The notes beneath the pieces are model-generated. The model saw only the letters and a list, made by a program, of their open reading frames with translations. It was not told the origin of the DNA and ran no database searches. The position numbers were made by a program, and so were the translations under genes. From positions 7,192,001 to 7,256,000 of the forward strand of contig NZ_CP109162.1 in assembly GCF_035920445.1 (NCBI RefSeq): a stretch of 64,000 bases of DNA. The letters are read 5' to 3'. Positions 49,173 through 57,598 of this stretch are shown one piece after another. The stretch comes from Nocardia sp. NBC_01730 (lineage in GTDB: Bacteria; Actinomycetota; Actinomycetes; Mycobacteriales; Mycobacteriaceae). The stretch's first letter is position 1; each line of letters opens with the position of its first letter.

Positions 49173-49567
49173 GACGCCGCCGCCGAGAAACCGGCGCGAG
49201 GGTCGGTGTCGATATCTTGGATACCGACTGCGGGGCGGACCAGGCTGTAGGTGGCTCTTGACGTCGATTTCTCGTCGGGTGTCAGGCGAGAACGCGTCCG
49301 CAGTCCAATCTGTACAGACGCGGGCTGAATCACGAGAGAACGCACATTCCCGAGGTCATGGCTCTGCGGGGCCGACCCGCCGACGGCCTTCTTGCCCGCG
49401 CCGCCGCGCCGCTCGAATGCGGCGACCGTCCCGGTCGGGATCAGTCGCTGCCTGTGCGTACGAGCGCTCGTCATGCCGGAACGAACCTGTCCGACGTGAA
49501 TCTGCTCAGTGTCGAACGACACCTGCGGCAGGTAGTTTCCGGTCGCGGGTGCGGTGAAATCACTCAT
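49169..49567 (-). pseudogene. metY: metY remnant with large in-frame internal deletion
   Basis: The 132-codon frame begins like O-acetylhomoserine sulfhydrylase (VSFDTEQIHVGQ....MTSARTH) and ends like it (PTGTVAAFERRGGAGKKAV....[16 protein letters not shown]....[24 protein letters not shown]). About 300 middle residues are missing, including the PLP-lysine and most of the active site. The junction is in frame around codons 37-45. It keeps its SD (GGAG, 49575-49578), the control region upstream and the 4-bp overlap with metX, so translation may still serve to couple metX. Full-length MetY is about 440 residues. Confidence 0.85.
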
Positions 49568-49606
49568 GGTTTTGCTCCAAAGCAGGTGTTCGCCGGTACT
49601 GGAGGG

Positions 49607-49636
49607 TTATCCGGGTGCGTGTGAACAACAACACAT
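49607..49636 (-). CDS. Nine-residue Cys-rich leader peptide MCCCSHAPG
   Basis: ATG at 49636 and TAA at 49609-49607 enclose MCCCSHAPG, with a perfect AGGAGGT seven bases upstream (49650-49644). Three adjacent Cys codons near the start are the hallmark of cysteine-responsive leader ORFs described in mycobacteria. Right after the stop, CTCCA (49604-49600) can pair with TGGAG (49579-49575), which contains the metY ribosome binding site. Ribosome position on the leader could therefore decide whether that site is open. Confidence 0.75.
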   Translation of the reverse strand: MCCCSHAPG

Positions 49637-49660
49637 TTCGGCGACCTCCTGAGCGCGCTT

Positions 49661-49679
49661 GCTCCCGACTTTCGGGAGC
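49661..49679 (-). promoter_or_regulatory. Hairpin between riboswitch and leader peptide
   Basis: GCTCCCGA and TCGGGAGC form a perfect 8-bp stem with a 3-nt loop directly after the SAM-IV aptamer. No T-tract follows, so it is either an expression-platform element or a Rho-dependent/structural feature rather than a simple intrinsic terminator. Confidence 0.65.
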
Positions 49680-49681
49680 CA

Positions 49682-49760
49682 GGTCATCACCCGGAGCACC
49701 CCACCGCGGCTGGAGGGTTGCCGACCAGCGAGCCGGGGCTTGGCGCTGGCACTCATGACC
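49682..49760 (-). ncRNA. SAM-IV riboswitch
   Basis: On the minus strand the sequence opens with GGTCATGAGTGCCAGCG and continues CAAGCCCCGGC, CGGCAACCCTCCAGCC, GCGGTGGGGTGC and CCGGGTGATGACC. P1 is closed by GGTCAT/ATGACC. This is the SAM-IV layout of actinomycetes, where it controls met genes in response to S-adenosylmethionine. It precedes the leader peptide, the metY remnant and metX. Confidence 0.92.
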
Positions 49761-49812
49761 TTTTCGGCATCATAGCTGGCAGGCGGTCAGCCTTCGAAAT
49801 CTTCCGGCGAAC

Positions 49813-50541
49813 TCACTGGCCATCGCTGGTTCGCGCGACGCAGCAGGTGCGTACGAACTCGTCGAAGGTGTCGATGAACGCGGCGCGTCCTGCCGCGGCC
49901 GCGGCCGCGGTCGCAAGGTCGTCCTGAACGAACGCCTCGCCTGAGCACTCCATGCCGACGTGGCCGATCAGCTGCCAGGTTCCGACGATCAGGCGCACCG
50001 CGGGCGAGTCGGGTTCGGTGCCGAGCCGCTCGGCCACCACGGCCGCGATCGCGGCGGTCCTGTCGTCGGCATGTTCGAGGCTGCGCGCGCTGACCGACGG
50101 GCTGCTGCGCAGAATCCGCTGCATCTGCTGGAACTGCCGGAACGAGATCGGTCCCGTGTTGCCTTCGTCGGCAGCCTGGCCCACCACGTGCAAGAACGCC
50201 TCGCGCAGCGCCTCGAGTTCGTTGCCTGCGACCGGAAGGTCGCGCAGAGTCTCGGCGACGGCGAGCCCGAAGTCCTTCACCGGGCCGAGGACGATGTCCT
50301 CTTTGCTGTCGAAGTAGCGGTTGATCGTGCGCGGCGAGACATCGGCGGCGTTGGCGATCTGCTCGACCGTTGTCGCGTCGAAGCCCTGGGTGTCACACAG
50401 GTCGAGGCCGACCTCGATGATGCGCAGCCTGGTCTGCTGCTTCTTGCGTTCGCGCAGGCCGGGCTGCCCCGGGTTCGCTGGTGGGCTCGCGGAGGTGTCC
50501 GCCGCTGCGCTCGCGCCGATCGGCGCTGATGACTCGAGCAT
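49813..50541 (-). CDS. TetR-family regulator
   Basis: The 242-residue regulator has an N-terminal HTH (about 32-80, KQQTRLRIIEVGLDLCDTQGFDATTVEQIANAADVSPRTINRYFDSKEDIV) and a helical ligand domain. It is divergent from an MFS exporter, and two inverted repeats (50591-50603, 50617-50628) in the shared promoter are its likely operators. ATG 50541 is chosen; GTG 50547 is close by. Confidence 0.9.
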   Translation of the reverse strand: MLESSAPIGASAAADTSASPPANPGQPGLRERKKQQTRLRIIEVGLDLCDTQGFDATTVEQIANAADVSPRTINRYFDSKEDIVLGPVKDFGLAVAETLRDLPVAGNELEALREAFLHVVGQAADEGNTGPISFRQFQQMQRILRSSPSVSARSLEHADDRTAAIAAVVAERLGTEPDSPAVRLIVGTWQLIGHVGMECSGEAFVQDDLATAAAAAAGRAAFIDTFDEFVRTCCVARTSDGQ

Positions 50542-50590
50542 GTGCACATCGTATCGCGATCTGACAGTTTCATGTCTAGAACAGCCAAAT

Positions 50591-50628
50591 GTCGTATTAC
50601 GACTTTTTTCTCTTGACGACAAATGTCG
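50591..50628. promoter_or_regulatory. Two inverted repeats, likely TetR operators
   Basis: GTCGTA-T-TACGAC (50591-50603) and CGACA-AA-TGTCG (50617-50628) share the half-site TGTCG. They flank and overlap TTGACG (50613-50618), a good -35 for the exporter gene. Binding would block both divergent promoters. Confidence 0.75.
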
Positions 50629-50669
50629 CCAAATGACAGGATGGCTCCACTACTTCGACCAACGAGGAG

Positions 50670-52187
50670 ATGACGGTGACCGAGACTGCGAAAGCGGTAG
50701 ACGTTCCGGAAAGACAGGGCAGTTCGGCGCGCTGGCTTGCGCTGGGGGTGATCGCATTGGCCCAGCTCATGGTGGTTCTGGACGCCACGATCGTGACCAT
50801 CTCGCTGCCGTTCGCCCAGCGCGATCTCGACATCAGTGACGGCAACCGGCAATGGATGCTCACGGCCTACACACTGATCTTCGGCGGCCTGCTGCTGCTG
50901 GGCGGTCGGCTGGCCGACTACCTGGGGCGGCGCCGGATCTTCCTCATCGGGCTGGTCGGCTTCGCAGGCGCCTCCGCCCTGGCCGGTCTCGCGCAGAATG
51001 GCGCCGAGATGTTTGCCGGGCGTGCGCTCCAGGGTGCGTTCGCCGCACTGCTCGCGCCGGCCGCGCTCTCGCTGCTGTCGGTGACCTTCACTGAACCCGG
51101 TGAGCGCGCCAAGGCCTTCGGCCTGTTCGCCGGCGTCTCCGCCGGCGGCGCGGCGCTCGGATTGATCGCGGGAGGCGCACTCACCGAGTACGCCTCCTGG
51201 CGCTGGTGCCTGCTGGTCAACACGCCGGTCGCGTTCCTTGCGCTGCTCGGCGCGCTGGCCTGGGTGGTGAAGGACGTGCCGACGCCGCGCAGCGGAGGTT
51301 ACGACGTGCCGGGCGCCGTCACCGTGACGACGGGTCTGATCGCCATTGTGTACGGCTTCAGCCGCGCCGCCGACGACGGCTGGCTGGCGGGCAGCACCCT
51401 CGCGCTGCTCATCGTGGGGCTGGGCTTGCTCATCGCCTTCATCGCGATCGAACGGCGCTCGTCGAACCCGCTGTTGCCGCTGCACATTCCTGGGGAGATC
51501 AACCGGGGTGGCGCGTTCCTTGCCGCGCTGCTCATCCCGATCGCCATGTTCGCGATGTTCCTGTTCCTGAGCTACTACTTCCAGATCACGCTCGGCTACT
51601 CCGCGCTGAAGGCAGGCTTCGCGTTCCTGCCCTTCCCTGCGGGCATCGCGATCTCCGCGGGCGTCACCAGCGCGTTGCTGCCGAAGCTCGGGCCGCGTCC
51701 GCTGATGGTGGGCGGCGCCGTGCTCGGGGTCATCGGCCTGGTGCTGCTCGCGCAACTGGGCTACGGCGACAGTTACCTCGCGGGTGTGCTGCCCGCTCAG
51801 GTGTTGATCGCGCTGGGCATGGGCCCGCTGTTCGTCGGCATGCAGACCGTTGCCCTGCATCAAGTGGAGGAAGAGGACTCGGGTGTGGCCTCCGCGCTGC
51901 TGAACGCGGCGCAGCAGGTCGGCGGCGCGGTCGGCACAGCGTTGCTGACCACCATCTCGGTGCAGGTCGCCAAGACCTTCGCGGCGAACAATCCGGCCAT
52001 CGACAACTTGGCCGCGCGTGCCGCGATCCACAGCTACGACGTGGCCTTCTACGTCGGCGCCGGGTTCTTCCTCGCGGCTATCCCGGTCATCGCCCTCATG
52101 ATCCGGGATCGGCCCGAGAGCCTGATCGAAGGCTCCGAACAAGGCGCTGCAGGTGCCTCGGACGCCCGGGTTCCGGTCGCGGTCTGA
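50670..52187 (+). CDS. MFS drug exporter, DHA2 (14-TM) family
   Basis: This 505-residue transporter starts with a helix containing the DHA2 motif LDATIVTISLPFAQRDL, then motif A GGRLADYLGRRRIFLIG and the antiporter-like GGAALGLIAGGALTEYASWRWCLLVNTPV. Fourteen hydrophobic segments can be counted roughly. It probably exports cationic or lipophilic compounds by proton antiport. ATG 50670 is preceded by GAGGAG. Controlled by the divergent TetR. Confidence 0.92.
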   Translation: MTVTETAKAVDVPERQGSSARWLALGVIALAQLMVVLDATIVTISLPFAQRDLDISDGNRQWMLTAYTLIFGGLLLLGGRLADYLGRRRIFLIGLVGFAGASALAGLAQNGAEMFAGRALQGAFAALLAPAALSLLSVTFTEPGERAKAFGLFAGVSAGGAALGLIAGGALTEYASWRWCLLVNTPVAFLALLGALAWVVKDVPTPRSGGYDVPGAVTVTTGLIAIVYGFSRAADDGWLAGSTLALLIVGLGLLIAFIAIERRSSNPLLPLHIPGEINRGGAFLAALLIPIAMFAMFLFLSYYFQITLGYSALKAGFAFLPFPAGIAISAGVTSALLPKLGPRPLMVGGAVLGVIGLVLLAQLGYGDSYLAGVLPAQVLIALGMGPLFVGMQTVALHQVEEEDSGVASALLNAAQQVGGAVGTALLTTISVQVAKTFAANNPAIDNLAARAAIHSYDVAFYVGAGFFLAAIPVIALMIRDRPESLIEGSEQGAAGASDARVPVAV

Positions 52188-52522
52188 TTCGGTCGCACGA
52201 GGTCCGCGTATCGCACCGGCGATGCGCGGACCTCGTCGTTTCCTGTGCGTCGCGGTATCGAGGGGTTGCCGACGGCCGCGGTCGTTGCGCGCCGTGAAGA
52301 TGCCGCCGACCTACCAATCGGTAACCATCGTGGCCCGGCTCACCCCGGGGGCTGCCCGCGTGGTGAGATCTTCGGAAGCAGTACGCTTGTCTTGTTTGCA
52401 CCAGAAGTCTCGCGGACAACGCGGGACATATACGTTGTCTGTTGGAACAGCTGGGGTCCGCTCACAAGCGTCTTCGCCTGGCCGTGCAATAAGGGCACCA
52501 TCCTAGGAGGACACGAAGATCC
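52188..52522. other. Spacer upstream of icd
   Basis: This 335-bp region contains no gene that I can support; the frame 52153-52506 has no start signals or family features. The right part is more AT-rich and should hold the icd promoter; CTAGGAGGA at 52504-52512 is the icd ribosome binding site. No operator was recognised. Confidence 0.4.
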
Positions 52523-53740
52523 ATGTCCAAGATCAAGGTTGAAGGCACCGTCGTCGAACTCGACGGCGACGAGATGACCCGGATCATCTGGCAGTTCATC
52601 AAGGACAAACTGATCCACCCGTATCTCGACGTGAACCTGGAGTATTACGACCTGGGTATCGAGTACCGGGACAAGACAGACGACCAGGTCACGATCGACG
52701 CCGCCAATGCCATCAAGCAGCACGGCGTCGGCGTGAAGTGCGCCACCATCACCCCGGACGAGGCGCGCGTCGAGGAGTTCGGCCTGAAGAAGATGTGGCG
52801 GTCGCCCAACGGCACCATCCGCAACATTCTCGGCGGCACGATCTTCCGCGCCCCGATCATCATTTCCAACGTCCCGCGCCTGGTGCCGGGCTGGACCAAG
52901 CCGATCATCATCGGCCGTCACGCATTCGGCGATCAGTATCGCGCCACCGATTTCAAGGTGTTCCAAGGCGGAACTGTCACCCTCACCTTCACCCCGGACG
53001 ACGGCAGCGAGCCGATCGTGCACGAGGTCGTGAAGATGCCCGAGGACGGCGGCGTTGTGATGGGCATGTACAACTTCAAGAAGTCCATCGAGGATTTCGC
53101 GCGCGCTTCGCTCAACTACGGGCTCGCGCAGAACTATCCGGTGTACATGTCCACGAAGAACACCATCCTGAAGGCCTACGACGGTATGTTCAAGGACACC
53201 TTCCAGGAGGTCTTCGACGCCGAGTTCAAGACCCAGTTCGACGCGGCCGGCCTCACCTACGAGCACCGCCTGATCGACGACATGGTCGCCTCGTCCATGA
53301 AATGGGAGGGCGGTTACGTCTGGGCCTGCAAGAACTACGACGGCGACGTGCAGTCCGACACCGTCGCGCAGGGCTTCGGCTCGCTCGGCCTGATGACCTC
53401 CGTGTTGCTGACCCCGGACGGCCGCACCTGTGAGGCCGAGGCCGCGCACGGCACCGTCACCCGGCACTACCGCCAGCACCAGCAGGGCAAGCCGACCTCG
53501 ACCAATCCGATCGCGTCGATCTTCGCCTGGACCCGCGGCCTCGAGCACCGCGGCAAGCTGGACAGCACTCCTGAGGTCATCGGCTTCGCGCAGACCCTGG
53601 AGGACGTCGTCATCAAGACCGTCGAGGGCGGCCAGATGACCAAGGACCTCGCGCTGCTCGTCGGCGGGGACCAGGGCTACCTGAGCACCGAGGAGTTCCT
53701 CGGCGCGCTGGACGCCAACCTGGCTCGCGCGTTGCGCTGA
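52523..53740 (+). CDS. icd: NADP-dependent isocitrate dehydrogenase (eukaryotic-type homodimer)
   Basis: Icd oxidises isocitrate to 2-oxoglutarate in the TCA cycle. The 405-residue protein starts [30 protein letters not shown] and carries the substrate site [32 protein letters not shown], metal-binding Asp in LIDDMVA and [12 protein letters not shown]. It belongs to the dimeric NADP class like mycobacterial Icd1, not the monomeric type. ATG 52523 has AGGAGGA upstream. Confidence 0.96.
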   Translation: MSKIKVEGTVVELDGDEMTRIIWQFIKDKLIHPYLDVNLEYYDLGIEYRDKTDDQVTIDAANAIKQHGVGVKCATITPDEARVEEFGLKKMWRSPNGTIRNILGGTIFRAPIIISNVPRLVPGWTKPIIIGRHAFGDQYRATDFKVFQGGTVTLTFTPDDGSEPIVHEVVKMPEDGGVVMGMYNFKKSIEDFARASLNYGLAQNYPVYMSTKNTILKAYDGMFKDTFQEVFDAEFKTQFDAAGLTYEHRLIDDMVASSMKWEGGYVWACKNYDGDVQSDTVAQGFGSLGLMTSVLLTPDGRTCEAEAAHGTVTRHYRQHQQGKPTSTNPIASIFAWTRGLEHRGKLDSTPEVIGFAQTLEDVVIKTVEGGQMTKDLALLVGGDQGYLSTEEFLGALDANLARALR

Positions 53741-53799
53741 GCCGACCCGGCGCCGAACCGTCTCGGCGCCGAGCTGCGGGGCCGAGGCATAGTGCTCGG

Positions 53800-53892
53800 C
53801 CGACTCCGGCGCTGGGTGGGTACCCAGCGCCGGGCTGAACGGAATCGGGCACCCGACCCACCTGTGGTGGAGCGGGTGCCCGCACTGTTTTT
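53800..53892. terminator. Two strong hairpins between icd and the convergent reductase
   Basis: CCGGCGCTGGGT and ACCCAGCGCCGG form a perfect 12-bp stem around GGGT (about 53807-53834). A second stem pairs GGGCACCCG (53847-53855) with CGGGTGCCC (53873-53881), with inner CCACC-TGT-GGTGG, and is followed by GCACTGTTTTT. The second fits a Rho-independent terminator for icd. Confidence 0.85.
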
Positions 53893-53898
53893 GCCAGG

Positions 53899-54789
53899 TC
53901 AGTTCCGGCTCGCCACGCCGCTGCCGATCAGGCCGGCGACGGCACGGGTGAAGCTCGCCGAACCGTTGCCGCGTTCGACTTCCGCGTCGAACAGTCGCTG
54001 CAACGGGTCGAGCAGATCCGTCGGCACGCCCTGGGTGCGGCTGGCAGTCCGGATAGTGGCCAGGCCCGCCTGGTTGACCACCAGGTCGGAGAAGTTGACC
54101 GGGAACTCCCCGGAGTCGACCTCCGCGGCGAGCACCGGCAGCATGTCCAGCAGTGCGCGGAACCAGGGGACCAGGAAGTTGTCGGTGAACTCGCCGGCAG
54201 TGAAGTTCTCGCTGCCCACCATCGCGACGGCCTGGAAGAACCCGCCGAACATGCCGTACATGCCCGCGAGCACCGCCATGTCGTGCAGCCCTGCCAGGCC
54301 GGCGTCCGCACCGAGGTACTTCGCGTTCCCGAGTTCGGCGATGGTGTCGGCGTGCTCGGCCTGCGCGATGGGGGAGCCGCTGTACATCAGCAGGGTGTCG
54401 GGCGTGCCGAGGGTCTGCGGCACGCCGAGGATGCCGCCGTCCAGGAAGTAGCCGCCGCGGCCGCTGAGCGCGACGGCCAGTTCGCGCGCCTCATCCTGCC
54501 GTCCGGTGGCAACGTTCAGGATGGTGCGTCCGTCCAGCCCGCCGGGGGTCGAGCCGAGCAGGGCGGCGGCCCCGCCGGTGTCGGCCACCGCGACCACGAC
54601 CAGCTTGCCGGCGGCGATCGCCTCAGCAGGCGTCGCCGCAGGCCGCGCGCCCAGCTCCGCGAGCCGGTTTCCCTTGTCGGACCGGTTCCACACGACGGTC
54701 GGGTGTCCGTTGCGCAGGAAGATCTCGGCGATCGTCGCGCCGATGCGCCCCAAGCCGAGGACGGTCACCGGAGTCCGGTTGTCATTCAT
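53899..54789 (-). CDS. NADPH-dependent imine-reductase-like dehydrogenase
   Basis: This 296-residue protein has an N-terminal Rossmann domain (TVLGLGRIGATIAEIFLRNGHPTVVWNRSDKG, beta-hydroxyacid dehydrogenase type, NADPH preference from NRS) and a helical C-terminal domain as in imine reductases. The region DGGILGVPQTLGTPDTLLMYSG corresponds to the substrate/cofactor loop. Natural substrate unknown. SD AGGAAC precedes ATG 54789. It is divergent from a GlxA-type regulator that probably controls it. Confidence 0.87.
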   Translation of the reverse strand: MNDNRTPVTVLGLGRIGATIAEIFLRNGHPTVVWNRSDKGNRLAELGARPAATPAEAIAAGKLVVVAVADTGGAAALLGSTPGGLDGRTILNVATGRQDEARELAVALSGRGGYFLDGGILGVPQTLGTPDTLLMYSGSPIAQAEHADTIAELGNAKYLGADAGLAGLHDMAVLAGMYGMFGGFFQAVAMVGSENFTAGEFTDNFLVPWFRALLDMLPVLAAEVDSGEFPVNFSDLVVNQAGLATIRTASRTQGVPTDLLDPLQRLFDAEVERGNGSASFTRAVAGLIGSGVASRN

Positions 54790-54916
54790 TGGTTCCTCCG
54801 TCGGTTCGTGAGTTCGGTGTGTGTGGGGCGCCCGGAGACCAGTCTCGGTGCTGCGGGCAGCGCGAAGTGAGTGGCAGGACTGCCCATAATCAAACGTTTC
54901 CTGCCATGCTGGTGGT

Positions 54917-55954
54917 ATGACTGGTCGAACCGTCGCGATGGCACTCGCTCCCGGCGCCATGCACCCCTGGGATCTCTACGAGCTGGGCGTGGTGGCCTCG
55001 ATCTTCGGCACGCCGCAGCCCGATCTGGCCGACCCTTGGTACGACCTGCGGGTCTGCTCGGTGACCTTGGCGACGGACGCGCAGCCGATGGGTTTCGGCG
55101 CGTTCCTGCGGCCGGAGTACGGGCTCGCGGAACTGCTGGAGGCCGATACGGTCATCGTCCCTTCGGTCGCGCAGGACTGCGTCACCGCCGAACGTGAACT
55201 GCCGCGGGAACTGCTCGACGCCCTTGTCGAAGCGCATCGCCGCGGCGCGCGCATAGTCGCCCTCTGCGACGGCACGTTCGCCCTCGCCGCCGCCGGGATC
55301 TTGCACGGGCGCCGGGTCACCGCGCACTGGGAACACGCACCTCTGCTGGCCAAGCGCTACCCGAGTATCGAGGTCGACGGCTCGGTGCTCTACGTCGACG
55401 ACGACGACATACTCACCAGCGCGGGCATGACCGCCGCGCTCGACCTCTGCCTGCACCTGGTCCGGCGGGATCTCGGTGCGGCCGTCGCCAACCGGCTGGC
55501 CCGGCGCATGGTGATCCCGCCGCACCGCTCCGGAGGGCAGGCGCAATTCGTCGACCTGACCATTCCGGCGCGCGCGGAGGACGATCTCGGCCCCGTGCTG
55601 CAATGGGCCATCGCGCACCTCGACGAGCCGCTCACCGTCGAGACCCTCGCCGCCAAGGCCACCATGAGCCAGCGCACCTTCCACCGCCGCCTGCAGCAGT
55701 CCACCGGCGTGACCCCGATGCAGTGGCTGCTCGGCCAGCGCCTCGCACACGCCCAATCCCTGCTGGAATCTACCGATTACGGCATCGAACGAATCAGCCG
55801 CATGTCCGGCCTCGGCACCGCCACCAACCTGCGCCGCCATTTCTCCGGTGTCATCGGGGTTACTCCGGCGGAATACCGCCGCACTTTCCAGCGGCGCTCT
55901 CCGGCGGATGCCAGTGCGGGTAGGAAATCCCGGGTCGGATCGGCGGCGGACTGA
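54917..55954 (+). CDS. GlxA-type AraC-family regulator
   Basis: This 345-residue regulator has an N-terminal DJ-1/PfpI-like domain (about 1-190) with the nucleophile-elbow position reading ALCDGTFALAAAG. The AraC HTH pair is at about 225-325 (LTVETLAAKATMSQRTFHRRLQQSTGVTPMQWLLGQRLAHAQSLLESTDYGIERISRMSGLGTATNLRRHF). It probably senses a small metabolite and activates the divergent reductase 127 bp away. Confidence 0.92.
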   Translation: MTGRTVAMALAPGAMHPWDLYELGVVASIFGTPQPDLADPWYDLRVCSVTLATDAQPMGFGAFLRPEYGLAELLEADTVIVPSVAQDCVTAERELPRELLDALVEAHRRGARIVALCDGTFALAAAGILHGRRVTAHWEHAPLLAKRYPSIEVDGSVLYVDDDDILTSAGMTAALDLCLHLVRRDLGAAVANRLARRMVIPPHRSGGQAQFVDLTIPARAEDDLGPVLQWAIAHLDEPLTVETLAAKATMSQRTFHRRLQQSTGVTPMQWLLGQRLAHAQSLLESTDYGIERISRMSGLGTATNLRRHFSGVIGVTPAEYRRTFQRRSPADASAGRKSRVGSAAD

Positions 55955-56280
55955 AGCGTGCGAATTCTTGTGTCTTGCAGTGCACATCGCTGACACCGCA
56001 GGCACGTGGTTCGGCGGGATTCGGCTACGCCACGTCGCCGTAGGCGCCACCCTCGCGGTTCTCGGCATTCTCCCGACGAGTCCGTCGCCGGACCCGCGTT
56101 CTCGGGAGCCGCCGCGTACTGCTGTCGGGGCAGCGGTAGCGCGCGATCCTTGCCACAGGAGGGAGGTTCGTCCCGATTGCGGCTTCCGGAGCTGACCTAC
56201 ATGATTTCTCGATGGCACGGTGGTCGAACTCACGTCTGCTCTGGGAAGCGGATCCGCCGGCCGAGCGGTTACATGACCGT
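55955..56280. other. Spacer containing a transporter relic
   Basis: This 326-bp stretch between the GlxA-type regulator and the MFS gene holds the short MFS-like relic listed separately. The rest shows no recognisable content, except that the MFS frame is open leftward to ATG 56212. Confidence 0.45.
55974..56085 (+). pseudogene. Relic of an MFS transporter C terminus
   Basis: The frame encodes VHIADTAGTWFGGIRLRHVAVGATLAVLGILPTSP. It aligns with the last helices of the neighbouring intact transporter (NTANAGGAWLGGIVIAAGLGYTAPAIVGAGLAVLGILLFL) after a gap of a few residues. It has no start of its own and continues out of the regulator's 3' region, so it is a leftover of a second transporter copy or of a recombination event. 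Confidence 0.5.
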
Positions 56281-57498
56281 GTGACCCTGGTAGCCACTCG
56301 CACGCGCGCACGTCCCGACGAGGCCGAGCGGACGCGTTGGCACATTCCCGCCATGTCGGCGCTGGCGCTCGGCGGATTCGGGATCGGCACAACCGAATTC
56401 GTCGCCATGGGGTTGCTGCCAGACATCGCTTCCTCCATGCGAGTCTCAGAACCGACCGCGGGCCACGCGGTGTCGGCCTACGCGCTCGGCGTGGTGATCG
56501 GTGCTCCGGTGATCGCCGCACTGTCCGCGCGAGTTCAACGCAAGCAATTGCTCATCGCGCTGATGGTCGCGTTCACCCTGGGTAACGTGGCCACCGTGCT
56601 GGCGCCCTCGTTCCAGACGCTGGTGCTCGCGCGGTTCGTCTCCGGGTTGCCGCACGGCGCCTACTTTGGTGTCGCCTCGCTCGCCGCCGCCACGCTCGCC
56701 CCGGTGGGGCAGCGGGCCAAGGCGATTGCCGCAGTTATGCTGGGGCTGAGCGCCGCCAATGTCGTCGGCGTTCCCGCCGCCACCTGGCTCGGCCAGCATC
56801 TCGGCTGGCGCGACGCGTTCGTGGTGGTCGCGGTGATCGGCGTCGCCACCGTCGCGGCCCTGATTCGTTTCGTCCCGGCACTCACCGGCATCAAAGCGAC
56901 CAACCCGATGATCGAACTCGGCGCGCTGCGCCGCCCCCAGGTGCTGTTGACCCTGCTGGTCGGTGCCGTCGGCTTCGGCGGCATGTTCGCCGTCTACACC
57001 TACATCGCGACCACGCTCACCGACGTCGCGGGAATGCGGGCCGGGCTGGTGCCGGTGGTGCTGATGCTGTTCGGCGTCGGCATGGTGGTCGGCAACATCG
57101 CCGGCGGCGTGCTGGCCGACCGCGGCGTGGACCGTGCGATCTTCGCGTCCATGATCGCTATGGCCGTCATCCTCGCCGTTTTCGTCGCCGCCGCGCACAA
57201 CCCGTACACCGCGGCCGTCGGGGCATTCCTGGTCGGCGCCTCCGGAGCCGTGTTGTCGCCCAGCCTGCAGACCCGCCTGATGGACGTCGCCGCCGACGCC
57301 CAAACGCTCGCCGCCGCCCTGAACCACGCTGCCTTGAACACCGCCAACGCCGGCGGCGCCTGGCTCGGAGGTATCGTCATCGCCGCGGGCCTCGGCTATA
57401 CCGCTCCCGCCATCGTCGGCGCGGGTCTCGCTGTTCTCGGCATCCTCCTCTTCCTCCTCACCACCTGGATCGCCCGTCGCCCCACCACCCACTCCTGA
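56281..57498 (+). CDS. MFS transporter, 12-TM DHA1 type
   Basis: This 405-residue transporter of the AraJ/NepI-like group has the N-terminal signature WHIPAMSALALGGFGIGTTEFVAMGLLPDIA, motif A-like ARVQRKQLL, the GLPHGAYFGVASLAAATLAP segment and about 12 hydrophobic helices. The substrate is unknown (sugar or drug efflux are typical). GTG 56281 gives the usual N-terminal length; ATG 56212 and ATG 56353 are alternatives and no strong SD decides. Confidence 0.88.
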   Translation: MTLVATRTRARPDEAERTRWHIPAMSALALGGFGIGTTEFVAMGLLPDIASSMRVSEPTAGHAVSAYALGVVIGAPVIAALSARVQRKQLLIALMVAFTLGNVATVLAPSFQTLVLARFVSGLPHGAYFGVASLAAATLAPVGQRAKAIAAVMLGLSAANVVGVPAATWLGQHLGWRDAFVVVAVIGVATVAALIRFVPALTGIKATNPMIELGALRRPQVLLTLLVGAVGFGGMFAVYTYIATTLTDVAGMRAGLVPVVLMLFGVGMVVGNIAGGVLADRGVDRAIFASMIAMAVILAVFVAAAHNPYTAAVGAFLVGASGAVLSPSLQTRLMDVAADAQTLAAALNHAALNTANAGGAWLGGIVIAAGLGYTAPAIVGAGLAVLGILLFLLTTWIARRPTTHS

Positions 57499-57563
57499 CC
57501 CCAGCGCGAGTGGTACCTGTTGCGGCAGCGGCCGAGAGGTCTCTTTGCCATCCGCTCGCCGGA

Positions 57564-57581
57564 ACATACAGAGCTGTATGT
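57564..57581. promoter_or_regulatory. TetR operator, copy 1 (own promoter)
   Basis: ACATACA-GAGC-TGTATGT is a perfect inverted repeat that recurs with the same 4-bp spacer at 58455-58472. TAGGAT at 57587-57592 can be the -10, placing transcription start at or next to ATG 57599. The repressor would then block its own, probably leaderless, transcript. Confidence 0.8.
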
Positions 57582-57598
57582 AAGTGTAGGATCGGCGG

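Noticed and set aside
49661..49679. Intrinsic terminator of the SAM-IV riboswitch
   Set aside because: The hairpin is strong but has no T-tract; kept as a possible expression-platform element instead.
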